Of a stretch of 33,189 bases of DNA, positions 1 to 9,662 are shown piece by piece. Positions within the stretch are counted from its first letter, which is position 1. Each line of letters begins with the position of its first letter. Source of the DNA: Candidatus Dojkabacteria bacterium (GTDB lineage Bacteria > Patescibacteriota > Dojkabacteria > B142 > JAFGMG01); contig JAFGMG010000011.1 in NCBI GenBank assembly GCA_016927655.1, forward strand, positions 1 through 33,189, in the 5' to 3' direction. The position numbers were made by a program, and so were the translations under genes. Under the pieces are notes generated by a model. It was not told the DNA's origin, made no database searches, and saw only the letters and a list, made by a program, of their open reading frames with translations.

Positions 1-578
1 CTATCAAAGTATCCGAAACAATAAATTTCATTGCACCTCCTCCATATGAGTCTGCACCTCCGCTGCCTAAATCATCCGGCTCATATACACTCCCATACGC
101 CTTTGATGTATCCGTCGTCCCATATCCCAAACCCCCATACCCGCTCCCTAATGTGCCTGCATATCCTATGCCCTTATCATCCGGATACCCTAAACTGTTG
201 GCACTTATACTCGCCCCCGAATCTACCGTAATATCATCAGCAATAATCGTAACCCCATAATCATCGGTGTAATCACTGTCCCCATCTTGATATGAGGCAA
301 GGCTCAATACCGCATTGTTAGTAACATGTACTTCAGTGCCCGAGCAATCAAAACTCCCAAGATTCGTGCCATCTGCAGACCATGTGGCATTAGCACTAAT
401 TGTGATAACTCCATTTACTGTAGAGTCTCCATCACCTACACCCCCATCAAGCACTGGACATGCAGCTGCAAAAGATGGCTCGGTGCTATAAAGCAATACA
501 GTTAGCAATAAGGAATAAAACATTCCGACAACAAAGAAGAATATTAGCGGTTTTTTGTAGATAATTTTATTTGCCATA
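1..578 (-). CDS. N-terminus of a secreted Gly/Ser/Asp-rich surface protein, truncated by the window edge
   Basis: Reverse strand opens at ATG 576-578 and stays open to position 1: MANKIIYKKPLIFFFVVGMFYSLLLTVLLYSTEPSFAAACPVLDGGVGDGDSTVNGVITISANATWSADGTNLG... Signal peptide, then polar beta-type sequence. Missing from the ORF track because it has no stop inside the window. Confidence 0.75.
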
Positions 579-656
579 ACACTCTGGTACAGGTTACCAG
601 AAATTGCAGCACCCGGGAAGGAAGAAATTTAAAAGAAATCCATTTTTCTAAAAAAA

Positions 657-755
657 ATACCGCTCTTTAAGCAGCCCAGTTATAGCTATCCTTTTACAGA
701 GCTTTTGTGCCGAAGCACAACTTTTCGCTAAGACCGGACTGCTCAAAGCCGGTAT
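657..755 (-). ncRNA. Structured RNA element (extended terminator or attenuator-like 5' UTR)
   Basis: On the minus strand AUACCG..CUUU-GAGCAG-UCCGGU pairs with ACUGGG-CUGCUU-AAAG..CGGUAU. An internal UUGUGC-UUCG-GCACAA hairpin is present, and a U7 tract follows (plus-strand A651-657). Confidence 0.5.
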
Positions 756-759
756 TTAT

Positions 760-782
760 CATCAAAAGAAATTCTTTTGATG
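760..782. repeat. Inverted repeat CATCAAAAGAA-A-TTCTTTTGATG
   Basis: 11-bp perfect arms around one central base, directly read. Lies between the stop of the 850-2766 gene and the structured element. Confidence 0.6.
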
Positions 783-849
783 TAATATACAACGCAATTT
801 GAAAAAATATCTTACAAAAAATTCTTGGGAATTTATACAATTCTACAAA

Positions 850-2760
850 TTAGTTGATCCTGTGCCTATCATACAATTCATAAATACCTGTAGACCAGTT
901 TCTTCTATAAGTTTCATAGAAAACGATATCGTCATGAGTTCTAATTTTGACATAAGTGCTTCTTGCCCCCATATCTCCCAGGCCTTGAGAATGCGCTGTA
1001 TTCATTTGCCAAATAGTATTGTAATGATACGCGCTGTATTTGTGCGTATGACCGCAAAAATATGCCACTACATTATAATCGGCCAGTAATTGCCAGAATG
1101 CATCCCTATTTGACACATATTTATTTAAGCTGTCTGTTGTGTGGCCAGAAGTACCGTTTTCCTGGTCGGGCTGAGGATAGGCTGGTTCATGTCCGACTAC
1201 GAAAATTAAATCTTTGTCTGTGGCAGCAAGATCCGAAGCAAGCCAATTGTAAACCGGAGTAGTGATATCACCATCGGTGTGAGTATCACTGACAGAGTCA
1301 CAATATACATTAAGCGCTATAATGTGCATATTCCCATGATCAAAAGAATAGGTGGTTTCAGGACATGTAGCAGGCCCCGGATTTACCGTTCCGTAATCAA
1401 ATGCCCGCAATATATCCATATTTTCGCCATAATATGCCTCACTTCCGTGGCCCGGGAGCTCATGATTCCCCATAACCGGATACCAGGGGAATTCAGCACC
1501 CATGTAAGTTTCAACGCTCCATATTGTATTTGTCATTGAAGGCATATCACCAGCCGTCATAAAGAAATCCGAATCATCCGCAGCTATTGCTTCAGCCACA
1601 CCTCTGAAATAATCTGTAGTATCGTATATCCCGGGACCTGTACGCTCCTGCATATCAGACGCTATATGGAAATTGTATTCGGTGCTTTCTGGATCATCAG
1701 GATTTGAAGCAAGCCAGACATCTCCTCCTACATCACTTACAAATGTCACAATATCATCTTTGAACATGTCATTGTCAAAGTCCCCAACACGCGGGATTTC
1801 ATCATAAGGAGCAAAATAATCATGCCATTTAGAAGATCCTTCAAAAGAGCTGCTGCCATTACTCAAAGCGACCCAGACATCCCCGCCGCCATCACTTACG
1901 AAAGTAACTATATCATCAAGACCGTCATTATCGAAATCACCTATTGCCGGGACCTCGTCGTATGGAGCAAACCAATCATTCCATTTCGAAGCAGTTCCAA
2001 AACCCGTACCGCCATCATTTAGAGCGACCCAGACATCTCCCCAACCATCACTTGTAAATGTCACTATATCATCATAGCCGTCATCATTAAAATCACCAAT
2101 TGCAGGGATTTCGTCGTTTGGTGCAAAATAACTGTGCCATTTGGAGGATGTCCCAAACCCAGTTCCGCCGTTATTTAGGGCGACCCAGACATCCCCGCCG
2201 CCGTCACTTACAAAAGTCACAATATCATCGTATCCATCATTATTGAAATCCCCGATAAGTGGAATTTCGTTGTTTGGTGCAAACCAGCTGTGCCATAGAG
2301 AGGCGCTTGATTGAAAACTCGCCTCTCCGTCACCAAGCGCAACCCAGACTTTAGAACTTCCATCTCCTGTAAATGTCACTATGTCATCTTTAAAGTGGTC
2401 TCCATCAAAATCTCCGACTAGTGGTGTTTCGTCATTTGGCGCAAACCAATTGTGCCATTTAGAAGAAGTCCCGAAACTTGATCCTGTGTTTGCAGCAACC
2501 CAGACATCTCCATATTTATCACTTGTAAATGTGACTATATCGTCTAAGCCATCATGATCAAAGTCTCCGACAAGAGGTATCTCGTCATTTGGTGCAAAGT
2601 AGCCATGCCACTTACTTGATGAGTTAAAAGATGTGATAGATTGAGGGGATGCGTTATTCGAATAGACAATCCCGCCATTATTATAAATTTCTGGCAGAAT
2701 GAAACACAAAAATACCCCAAATACCGCTAAAGATGTAAAAAAGAATATTCTCTTCTTGAT
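850..2760 (-). CDS. Secreted protein with FG-GAP/VCBS-like repeats and a C-terminal calcineurin-like metallophosphoesterase domain
   Basis: Repeats of the form SSKWHxYFAPNDEIPxxGDFDxDGxDDIVTFxSDxxGDVWVA; phosphoesterase motifs TAGDMPS, GNHELPGH, VVGHEPAY, CGHTHKYS. The track start (TTG, 2709) cuts a signal peptide; the frame reads IKKRIFFFTSLAVFGVFLCFILPE from 2760. Confidence 0.85.
   Translation of the reverse strand: MKKRIFFFTSLAVFGVFLCFILPEIYNNGGIVYSNNASPQSITSFNSSSKWHGYFAPNDEIPLVGDFDHDGLDDIVTFTSDKYGDVWVAANTGSSFGTSSKWHNWFAPNDETPLVGDFDGDHFKDDIVTFTGDGSSKVWVALGDGEASFQSSASLWHSWFAPNNEIPLIGDFNNDGYDDIVTFVSDGGGDVWVALNNGGTGFGTSSKWHSYFAPNDEIPAIGDFNDDGYDDIVTFTSDGWGDVWVALNDGGTGFGTASKWNDWFAPYDEVPAIGDFDNDGLDDIVTFVSDGGGDVWVALSNGSSSFEGSSKWHDYFAPYDEIPRVGDFDNDMFKDDIVTFVSDVGGDVWLASNPDDPESTEYNFHIASDMQERTGPGIYDTTDYFRGVAEAIAADDSDFFMTAGDMPSMTNTIWSVETYMGAEFPWYPVMGNHELPGHGSEAYYGENMDILRAFDYGTVNPGPATCPETTYSFDHGNMHIIALNVYCDSVSDTHTDGDITTPVYNWLASDLAATDKDLIFVVGHEPAYPQPDQENGTSGHTTDSLNKYVSNRDAFWQLLADYNVVAYFCGHTHKYSAYHYNTIWQMNTAHSQGLGDMGARSTYVKIRTHDDIVFYETYRRNWSTGIYELYDRHRIN
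1698..2619 (-). repeat. Six tandem ~50-aa FG-GAP/VCBS-like repeats within the CDS (approximate bounds)
   Basis: Six repeats visible in the translation, each with a DxDxDGxxD-like calcium-loop signature. Confidence 0.8.
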
Positions 2761-2841
2761 TAGAATTTATTTAACTTGATACAAGTATACAATAAAATCG
2801 ATCCTTACCGAAACTTGCTTGATTTATTATTACAAAAAAAA

Positions 2842-3438
2842 CTAAAGGCGTTTTAGTGTTTTAAAATCTTGCTGTAGGACCTTATACATTGCTGGATTGT
2901 AAGCCGCCACGGCCGGATGATAAAGAGGAACAACCAAGACCCCTCCATATCCTGCAATTGCTTGAAATATTTGTCCATGAGATTGAGAAATTTTTTTCAT
3001 CTGTCCTGGGAATTTGTATGCTTTAGTAATAAATTCCATCGGGAATTTCCCGAGAGTGACTATTATTTTTGGTTTTATGATATTTATCTGGCGCAGCAGG
3101 TAAGGGCCGTAAATTTCAATTTCTTCCGGCTTTGGGTTACGATTGTCTGGAGGGCGATCTTTTACAATATTTGTCAGATAGACGTCTTCCCTTTTCAGAT
3201 CTATCGATTCAAACAGCCTGTCAAGAATTTTTCCTGCCTGACCGACGAACGGATACCCGCTTTCTGCCTCTTGTGTTCCTGGAGCCTCTCCTATCATGAC
3301 TATTTTTGCATAATGGCTCCCCTGACCTAGGACAGGATGATACTTATTTGCAATTCTGTATTCGTACAAAGGAGATTTTGAAAGATTCCATATCTCATCC
3401 CTGATTTGCCTGAGTTTGTCAGTTCGATCGTCTTTCAT
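2842..3438 (-). CDS. Family-4-like uracil-DNA glycosylase lacking cysteines
   Basis: GEAPGTQEAESGYPFVGQAGKILD, YLTNIVKDRPPDNRNPKPEEIEIYGPYLLRQI, IKPKIIVTLGKFP and PLYHPAVAAYNP motifs of UDG superfamily family 4. Confidence 0.85.
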   Translation of the reverse strand: MKDDRTDKLRQIRDEIWNLSKSPLYEYRIANKYHPVLGQGSHYAKIVMIGEAPGTQEAESGYPFVGQAGKILDRLFESIDLKREDVYLTNIVKDRPPDNRNPKPEEIEIYGPYLLRQINIIKPKIIVTLGKFPMEFITKAYKFPGQMKKISQSHGQIFQAIAGYGGVLVVPLYHPAVAAYNPAMYKVLQQDFKTLKRL

Positions 3439-3501
3439 ATAGGCTCACTAGCAAGCTTATATCTATTTCAATCCTAACCAATCTGCTGCTGCTAGTCAAT
3501 T

Positions 3502-3576
3502 TGGCTCCGGGTGCAGGATTCGAACCTGCAACCTCTCGATTAACAGTCGATGGCTCTACCATTGAGCTAACCCGGA
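3502..3576 (-). tRNA. tRNA-Asn (anticodon GTT), CCA encoded
   Basis: Reverse strand TCCGGGTTAGCTCAATGGTAGAGCCATCGACTGTTAATCGAGAGGTTGCAGGTTCGAATCCTGCACCCGGAGCCA folds as a cloverleaf, with anticodon loop CTGTTAA and GGTTCGAATCC T-arm. Confidence 0.95.
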
Positions 3577-3612
3577 AGTTTTTGCACTTGGAATTATATC
3601 ATTTCTTTCCGT

Positions 3613-3996
3613 TTATTTCTTCACAAAGTCATACACCAACCCCACAGAAAGCGAGGTTGATATCAGAACCAGGACAATTCCAGCACCAATTAGAAGATAT
3701 CGTGATTGGAAAATTGTTCCGACCTGGTCTGTAATATTTTCTCCGTTTCTGCTCGTAGAAACTCCAGCTACCCGGCCCTCTTGCACACCTTCTACTGACA
3801 CGTCATTCCCTCTTAGGCTGGCTGCAGTATAAACTTCTTTTTCTTTGACAAATTTGTCTTTCGCAATTTCATAGCCGCTGATGGGAAGCACAAAAAGTAC
3901 CAATACCAATATAATTGCACTGAAAAACTGACCGAAAGTGGCCTCAAACTGGATTCCTTTTTGAGAGTTGTCTATTTCTTTCTTCATGGGAAGCAA
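3613..3996 (-). CDS. Small membrane protein with two predicted TM segments, unknown function
   Basis: 127 aa; hydrophobic segments FFSAIILVLVLFVLPISGY and YLLIGAGIVLVLISTSLSVGLVY. A second ATG lies four codons in. Confidence 0.55.
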   Translation of the reverse strand: MLPMKKEIDNSQKGIQFEATFGQFFSAIILVLVLFVLPISGYEIAKDKFVKEKEVYTAASLRGNDVSVEGVQEGRVAGVSTSRNGENITDQVGTIFQSRYLLIGAGIVLVLISTSLSVGLVYDFVKK

Positions 3997-4029
3997 TTTT
4001 CTTACCCATAGTATAGATCAGATTGATCC

Positions 4030-5070
4030 TTAATCCAAGTACTTAGCTATATTTGCATTGTGCTCACTGAGAGTTTTGGCAAAATGCACCTGCCCTGAGC
4101 CATCCTGCTCGTGAATGAAATAGTAATATTGCGTGTTAGCAGGATAAAGGGCTGCCTCAACCGCTTCTATTCGAGGGCTGCAAATTGGAGTTGGCGGAAG
4201 CCCTGGATATTTGTAAGTGTTGTATGGTGAGTCGATCTTCAGATCTTGGTTTGTTGGTCTTGGATCACTTTTTCCTGTTGCGTAATTTACCGTCGCATCT
4301 GATTCGATTGCCATGCCAATATTAAGCCTGTTTGTAAATACGCTTGATATTTCGTCTTTTTCGTCATTTGTAAAACTTTCTCTTTCAATAATTGAAGCAA
4401 GAACCAGTTTGTTATAGAAATCCGCCTCTTTTTCCAGGCCGTCTACTTTGTTTATAAACTGCTGCAAAAGTGCTTCTATGACTTGCTGCGTGGTTGCACT
4501 ATTTTCAAATTCATATGTATCCGGATATAAAAACCCTTCTAACGATTTACCTGCTGGTTTGTACGTGTCTAAAAAGCCCTGAATATTTTCTTTGAATGTG
4601 TAACTGTCCGGGGATTTGGTTATACCGTCGAAATCATTTCCATTAAATACTGCTCCTGATTTATCGGCGAATGCTTTAGCAAGAGATTCTTTAATCTGCG
4701 AAAGTTTATAGCCTTCGACAATTGTCACTCTTGTGACACTGAGATTTTGCGCTTTGCCAAGCAGTTCGACAATTTGCTCCATTGTGTAATTTTCCGGTAT
4801 CTCAAATGTCCCTGCCTGAATTGAGCCTCTTAATCCCTCTTGCCTTAGATACCAGTTGAATGCATTGCTGTCTTTGATAAGATTTGCTTCTTTTAGTCTT
4901 TTTCCAACCGAGCTTGGACTTTCGCCTTTTTCGACTATGAACTCTACTGTCTGGTTTGAATCACTGAGGGTATAATTTAGAGCAGAGCTATACCAGTTTT
5001 GGTAGTAAAAATACCCGCCGGCTCCAGCTAGTATAAGAACAATAACAAGATAAAACAATGTTTTTTTCAT
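4030..5070 (-). CDS. mltG: Endolytic transglycosylase MltG-like (YceG family)
   Basis: N-terminal TM, LysM-like segment, ASIIERES motif, SPYNTYKYPGLPPTPICSPRIEAVEAALYP and YYYFIHEQDGSGQVHFAKTLSEHN typical of the family. Confidence 0.9.
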   Translation of the reverse strand: MKKTLFYLVIVLILAGAGGYFYYQNWYSSALNYTLSDSNQTVEFIVEKGESPSSVGKRLKEANLIKDSNAFNWYLRQEGLRGSIQAGTFEIPENYTMEQIVELLGKAQNLSVTRVTIVEGYKLSQIKESLAKAFADKSGAVFNGNDFDGITKSPDSYTFKENIQGFLDTYKPAGKSLEGFLYPDTYEFENSATTQQVIEALLQQFINKVDGLEKEADFYNKLVLASIIERESFTNDEKDEISSVFTNRLNIGMAIESDATVNYATGKSDPRPTNQDLKIDSPYNTYKYPGLPPTPICSPRIEAVEAALYPANTQYYYFIHEQDGSGQVHFAKTLSEHNANIAKYLD

Positions 5071-5230
5071 GAAATTTGGTCTAATAAAGCAAGTTATTAT
5101 AGCAGGATATTTGTTCGTGGGAAGCAGAATATCTTAAAGGGGGATAGAAGATATTAACCCGAAGAAACTTGTTTGGCAAATTTAGCACCTGGGAACTTCT
5201 TATTAATTTATTCCCGAAATAAATTGAGCT

Positions 5231-5656
5231 ATGGCTGAACAATCTCCTGTTAAATTTCTTGGACACACTACTGATGGTATGAGAATGTATCAGCTAAAGG
5301 TGTCTAATCAACAATGCAGAAATACAGGCTGCCCATTTAAGGGGAAAACGAAGCCAATTCCGCATAGGACGCATGGTCTTCATGGGGCTTCTGATGCAAC
5401 GAAACGAATCTTTTGTGCGAATACACAGCCACCGTTTACTGGTTGTACTACTCCAGGAAGATATGGCACAGCGGAACTTACAACAAATGAGATACCAGAG
5501 GGGGCAATTGCCGATGCAGTACCTTGTCTTGGCGGAGATTCGGGTTCAAATGGGGATAGTAATGGTAATGGCCACCAATTAGTCGGATCGGGGAGTTTCG
5601 AAGACCGAATGCAAGCGGTTTATAGAAAGAATGGGGATGGTGATGGGGAACCTTAA
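5231..5656 (+). CDS. Small hypothetical protein with Cys-pair motifs
   Basis: 141 aa with CRNTGC and FCANTQPPFTGC, polar Gly/Asn-rich C-terminus. On the plus strand against its neighbours; ends 1 nt from a convergent stop codon. Confidence 0.5.
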   Translation: MAEQSPVKFLGHTTDGMRMYQLKVSNQQCRNTGCPFKGKTKPIPHRTHGLHGASDATKRIFCANTQPPFTGCTTPGRYGTAELTTNEIPEGAIADAVPCLGGDSGSNGDSNGNGHQLVGSGSFEDRMQAVYRKNGDGDGEP

Positions 5657-5657
5657 A

Positions 5658-5930
5658 CTAATTATAAACTTGATTGTGCGTTCCGATATCTAGAAGAAAG
5701 ATACAATCTTCTGTTTCATAGTAAATCATTCTGTAGTCACCCGTTATTCTGATTGCCCTCTCTCCAACCATACTACCTTCCAAAGCATGATCGTCCAGTA
5801 GTGGATTTGTTTTATCTTTAAGAAACATTCCATATCTTTCTATGAATTTCTTGTGCAGCTTTTCATTTGGTTTAATTCTTTTATTGAAATGTTTCTGGAA
5901 AGTTTTATGATGCTCTATTCTTTTATTCAA
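5658..5930 (-). CDS. RelE/YafQ-like type II toxin
   Basis: HKTFQKHFNKRIKPNEKLHKKFIERYGMFLKDKTNPLLDDHALEGSMVGERAIRITGDYRMIYYETEDCIFLLDIGTHNQVY resembles RelE-fold mRNA interferases; 4-nt overlap with the upstream antitoxin. Confidence 0.75.
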   Translation of the reverse strand: MNKRIEHHKTFQKHFNKRIKPNEKLHKKFIERYGMFLKDKTNPLLDDHALEGSMVGERAIRITGDYRMIYYETEDCIFLLDIGTHNQVYN

Positions 5931-6223
5931 CTCAGAGCTTTAATGGATTCTTCGGCTGTGTATGACCTTACTTTCCCTCTTTTTCTATCTCCCTCGTGTT
6001 CTTCAATCATATGTTTGTACCTTGCTGCTGCCTCAGGGCTCAACCTCTCTCGTGAATCAATGAATACATTATAGACTCCATTTACATAGCCACTCAAAAA
6101 CACCCTTGTGAGCTCTTGTAGAGAGGAAAAGCCTTCTTTTTCGGCCTTCTCTTCTGCTTTTTCTCTGAGAGTCTTGACCATCGGAACCTGAAATATTGAT
6201 TTATCGTTATTACTAGTAGACAT
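5927..6223 (-). CDS. Antitoxin partner of the RelE/YafQ-like toxin
   Basis: 98 aa, charged, short RHH-like N-terminus (FQVPMVKTLREKAEEKAEKEGFSSLQELTRVFLSGYV); immediately upstream of and overlapping the toxin. Confidence 0.65.
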   Translation of the reverse strand: MSTSNNDKSIFQVPMVKTLREKAEEKAEKEGFSSLQELTRVFLSGYVNGVYNVFIDSRERLSPEAAARYKHMIEEHEGDRKRGKVRSYTAEESIKALS

Positions 6224-6238
6224 ATTATAATTATAATA
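6223..6238. promoter_or_regulatory. Palindrome TATTATAATTATAATA abutting the antitoxin start (candidate operator and -10)
   Basis: Perfect 16-bp palindrome; on the minus strand it contains TATAATTATAAT directly before ATG. Confidence 0.45.
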
Positions 6239-6398
6239 GTTTGGTAATATTATAACACAACTAACGAAATTTCTCGTAGAAAGTAAAGTGAAAGGGCTTA
6301 TTCAGGGTAAGTGATACTTTATAGAACGTGTTATATATTTTGAATACTCTATTTCAAGACTGTTATTTAGCTCTTCGTCCATCAACAGTAAGGTCACT

Positions 6399-6839
6399 CT
6401 ATTCAATATTTACAACATTCACACCATAATAGAATATCTCATCTTTCTCTTTAATTCTTTCTTTTAGTAATTTCAAATTTTTCTCAAGCAATTCTTTTAA
6501 CCCTTTCTGTATTCCCCCTGGAAACGGAACCCTTCTATAATCTGAGAAAGAACTAAAAACCTTGGCAAGTTGAGATAATGAATCCGTTAAATTAGGCCCA
6601 AGAACATCTCTATTCTTTAAAGCAATGTTTATTTCTGTAATCTTTGGAATACCAATAGGAAGAAATTGTTTATCTCTCACTAAAAATTCCCTCTTATTGG
6701 CGAAATATTCCACCTGATTTATAATTGTACACACTTCATAAACAACTCCTGTTAATATATTTATCCTTTTATTCCTTGAGTTCTCAGAATTAATTCTCCT
6801 TATCGTTATTTCAGTTATCCAGAATTGAAAAAACACCAA
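6399..6839 (-). CDS. Hypothetical protein with hydrophobic N-terminus
   Basis: 146-aa open frame on the locally dominant strand, no family recognised. Confidence 0.4.
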   Translation of the reverse strand: MVFFQFWITEITIRRINSENSRNKRINILTGVVYEVCTIINQVEYFANKREFLVRDKQFLPIGIPKITEINIALKNRDVLGPNLTDSLSQLAKVFSSFSDYRRVPFPGGIQKGLKELLEKNLKLLKERIKEKDEIFYYGVNVVNIE

Positions 6840-6910
6840 AAATATTGAACAAATAGATATTATTATAGCGTACTCTTCTGTTTGTATCTAAGTTTTTTGA
6901 TAATTAAGAA

Positions 6911-6932
6911 AAAGGCGCCTCTCGGCGCCTTT
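6911..6932 (-). terminator. Intrinsic terminator of the groESL operon
   Basis: AAAGGCGCC-TCTC-GGCGCCTTT, perfect 9-bp stem with a U-rich tail on the minus strand, directly after the groEL stop. Confidence 0.85.
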
Positions 6933-6949
6933 TCTCAAATCATCTCTGA

Positions 6950-8892
<1,943 letters not shown>

Positions 8893-8953
8893 AAGGTTAA
8901 GTAATAATAAATAATATTAAAGTTTTTGAAGGCAGTAGGCGCTTGAAGTAACT

Positions 8954-8980
8954 TTAGCAAAGTTGCAATTACTCTGCTAG
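8954..8980 (-). promoter_or_regulatory. CIRCE-like inverted repeat (HrcA operator candidate)
   Basis: Plus strand TTAGCAAAG-N9-CTCTGCTAG: exact 9-9-9 geometry of CIRCE (TTAGCACTC-N9-GAGTGCTAA), with conserved outer TTAGCA and TGCTAg. Sits just downstream of the groES promoter. Confidence 0.6.
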
Positions 8981-8988
8981 ACATGGAG

Positions 8989-9018
8989 ATCATAGCAACT
9001 TATGAGATTTTTTGTCAA
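8989..9018 (-). promoter_or_regulatory. Sigma70-type promoter of groES-groEL
   Basis: Minus strand TTGACA (9018-9013), 18-bp spacer, TATGAT (8994-8989). Confidence 0.75.
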
Positions 9019-9036
9019 GACGAAGGCGGGGAAGCA

Positions 9037-9360
9037 CTACTCCTTAAGGGCTTCCTCGATTGCATCTTGGTAAGCTTCTTTTGGCTGCACACCGACAAAC
9101 TGTTCAATAATCTGTCCATCTTTGAATAATGCAACTGTTGGAATACTCATAACTTGGTACTTTCCTGCGGTTTCCCTGTTTTCATCGACATTTAATTTTC
9201 CTATCTCGACTTTGTCTCCCATTTCTTCCGCCAATTCTTCAATAATCGGAGTCAGCATCTGGCAGGGCATACACCATTCTGCCCAGAAATCGACTAAAAC
9301 TGGTTTTTTGGAATCTAAAACTTCTTCTTGAAATTTTGCATCTGTAAAAGCCTTTGCCAT
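9037..9360 (-). CDS. trxA: Thioredoxin
   Basis: VLVDFWAEWCMPCQMLTPIIEELA and YQVMSIPTVALFKDGQ; active site is WCMPC rather than WCGPC. Confidence 0.95.
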   Translation of the reverse strand: MAKAFTDAKFQEEVLDSKKPVLVDFWAEWCMPCQMLTPIIEELAEEMGDKVEIGKLNVDENRETAGKYQVMSIPTVALFKDGQIIEQFVGVQPKEAYQDAIEEALKE

Positions 9361-9386
9361 GGATTTAAAATTAATAAATATATTTA

Positions 9387-9629
9387 TCAGCTGAGTTTGA
9401 AAAGCTCTTTTATTATTCTTTCGAAATCTTCAGGGTTTTGTTTAACATCACAGACCGAAGCTTCGTTTTTGAGAAGCTCTACGCCAACCTTGGCAAGCGC
9501 AGAACGGATTGCTGCTATCTGCTGGACACTGTCCAGGCAGGCCCGGTCTTCTTCTACCATTTTCGCAACGCCTTCAAGCTGGCCGCTGGCACGGTTTATT
9601 CTGTTGATTAGATCCTTTTTTGCTTCCAT
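9387..9629 (-). CDS. CsoR/FrmR-family (DUF156) transcriptional repressor
   Basis: LINRINRASGQLEGVAKMVEEDRACLDSVQQIAAIRSALAKVGVELLKNEASVC. The likely ATG is at 9629, downstream of the track start. Confidence 0.88.
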   Translation of the reverse strand: MEAKKDLINRINRASGQLEGVAKMVEEDRACLDSVQQIAAIRSALAKVGVELLKNEASVCDVKQNPEDFERIIKELFKLS

Positions 9630-9649
9630 TGGAAAATAAGTTCTTAAAT

Positions 9650-9662
9650 ACTCCCCCCCAGT
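9650..9662. promoter_or_regulatory. Candidate CsoR-family operator (ACT-CCCCCCC-AGT)
   Basis: C7 tract with ACT/AGT inverted flanks, between a TATGCT -10-like box (minus strand, 9670-9665) and the repressor start at 9629. Confidence 0.4.

Noticed and set aside
31-231. 66-aa plus-strand ORF rich in His/Pro/Leu
   Set aside because: Antisense to the surface-protein frame, which has a signal peptide and plausible composition.
657-755. Assignment of the structured element to c-di-GMP-I, TPP, SAM or a self-cleaving ribozyme
   Set aside because: None of the conserved core motifs I know for these classes could be matched; left unassigned.
799-2022. Plus-strand ORFs at 799-1089, 1062-1262, 1279-1539 and 1822-2022
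   Set aside because: Antisense to the phosphoesterase/FG-GAP gene, which has clear motifs.
1698-2619. Regular ~150-bp repeats considered as a CRISPR or satellite array
   Set aside because: They encode in-frame protein repeats; no short identical repeats with unique spacers.
3501-3734. ORF MAPGAGFEPATSRLTVDGSTIELT...
   Set aside because: Its start is the reverse complement of the tRNA-Asn; GAGFEPAT is a common tRNA-antisense artefact.
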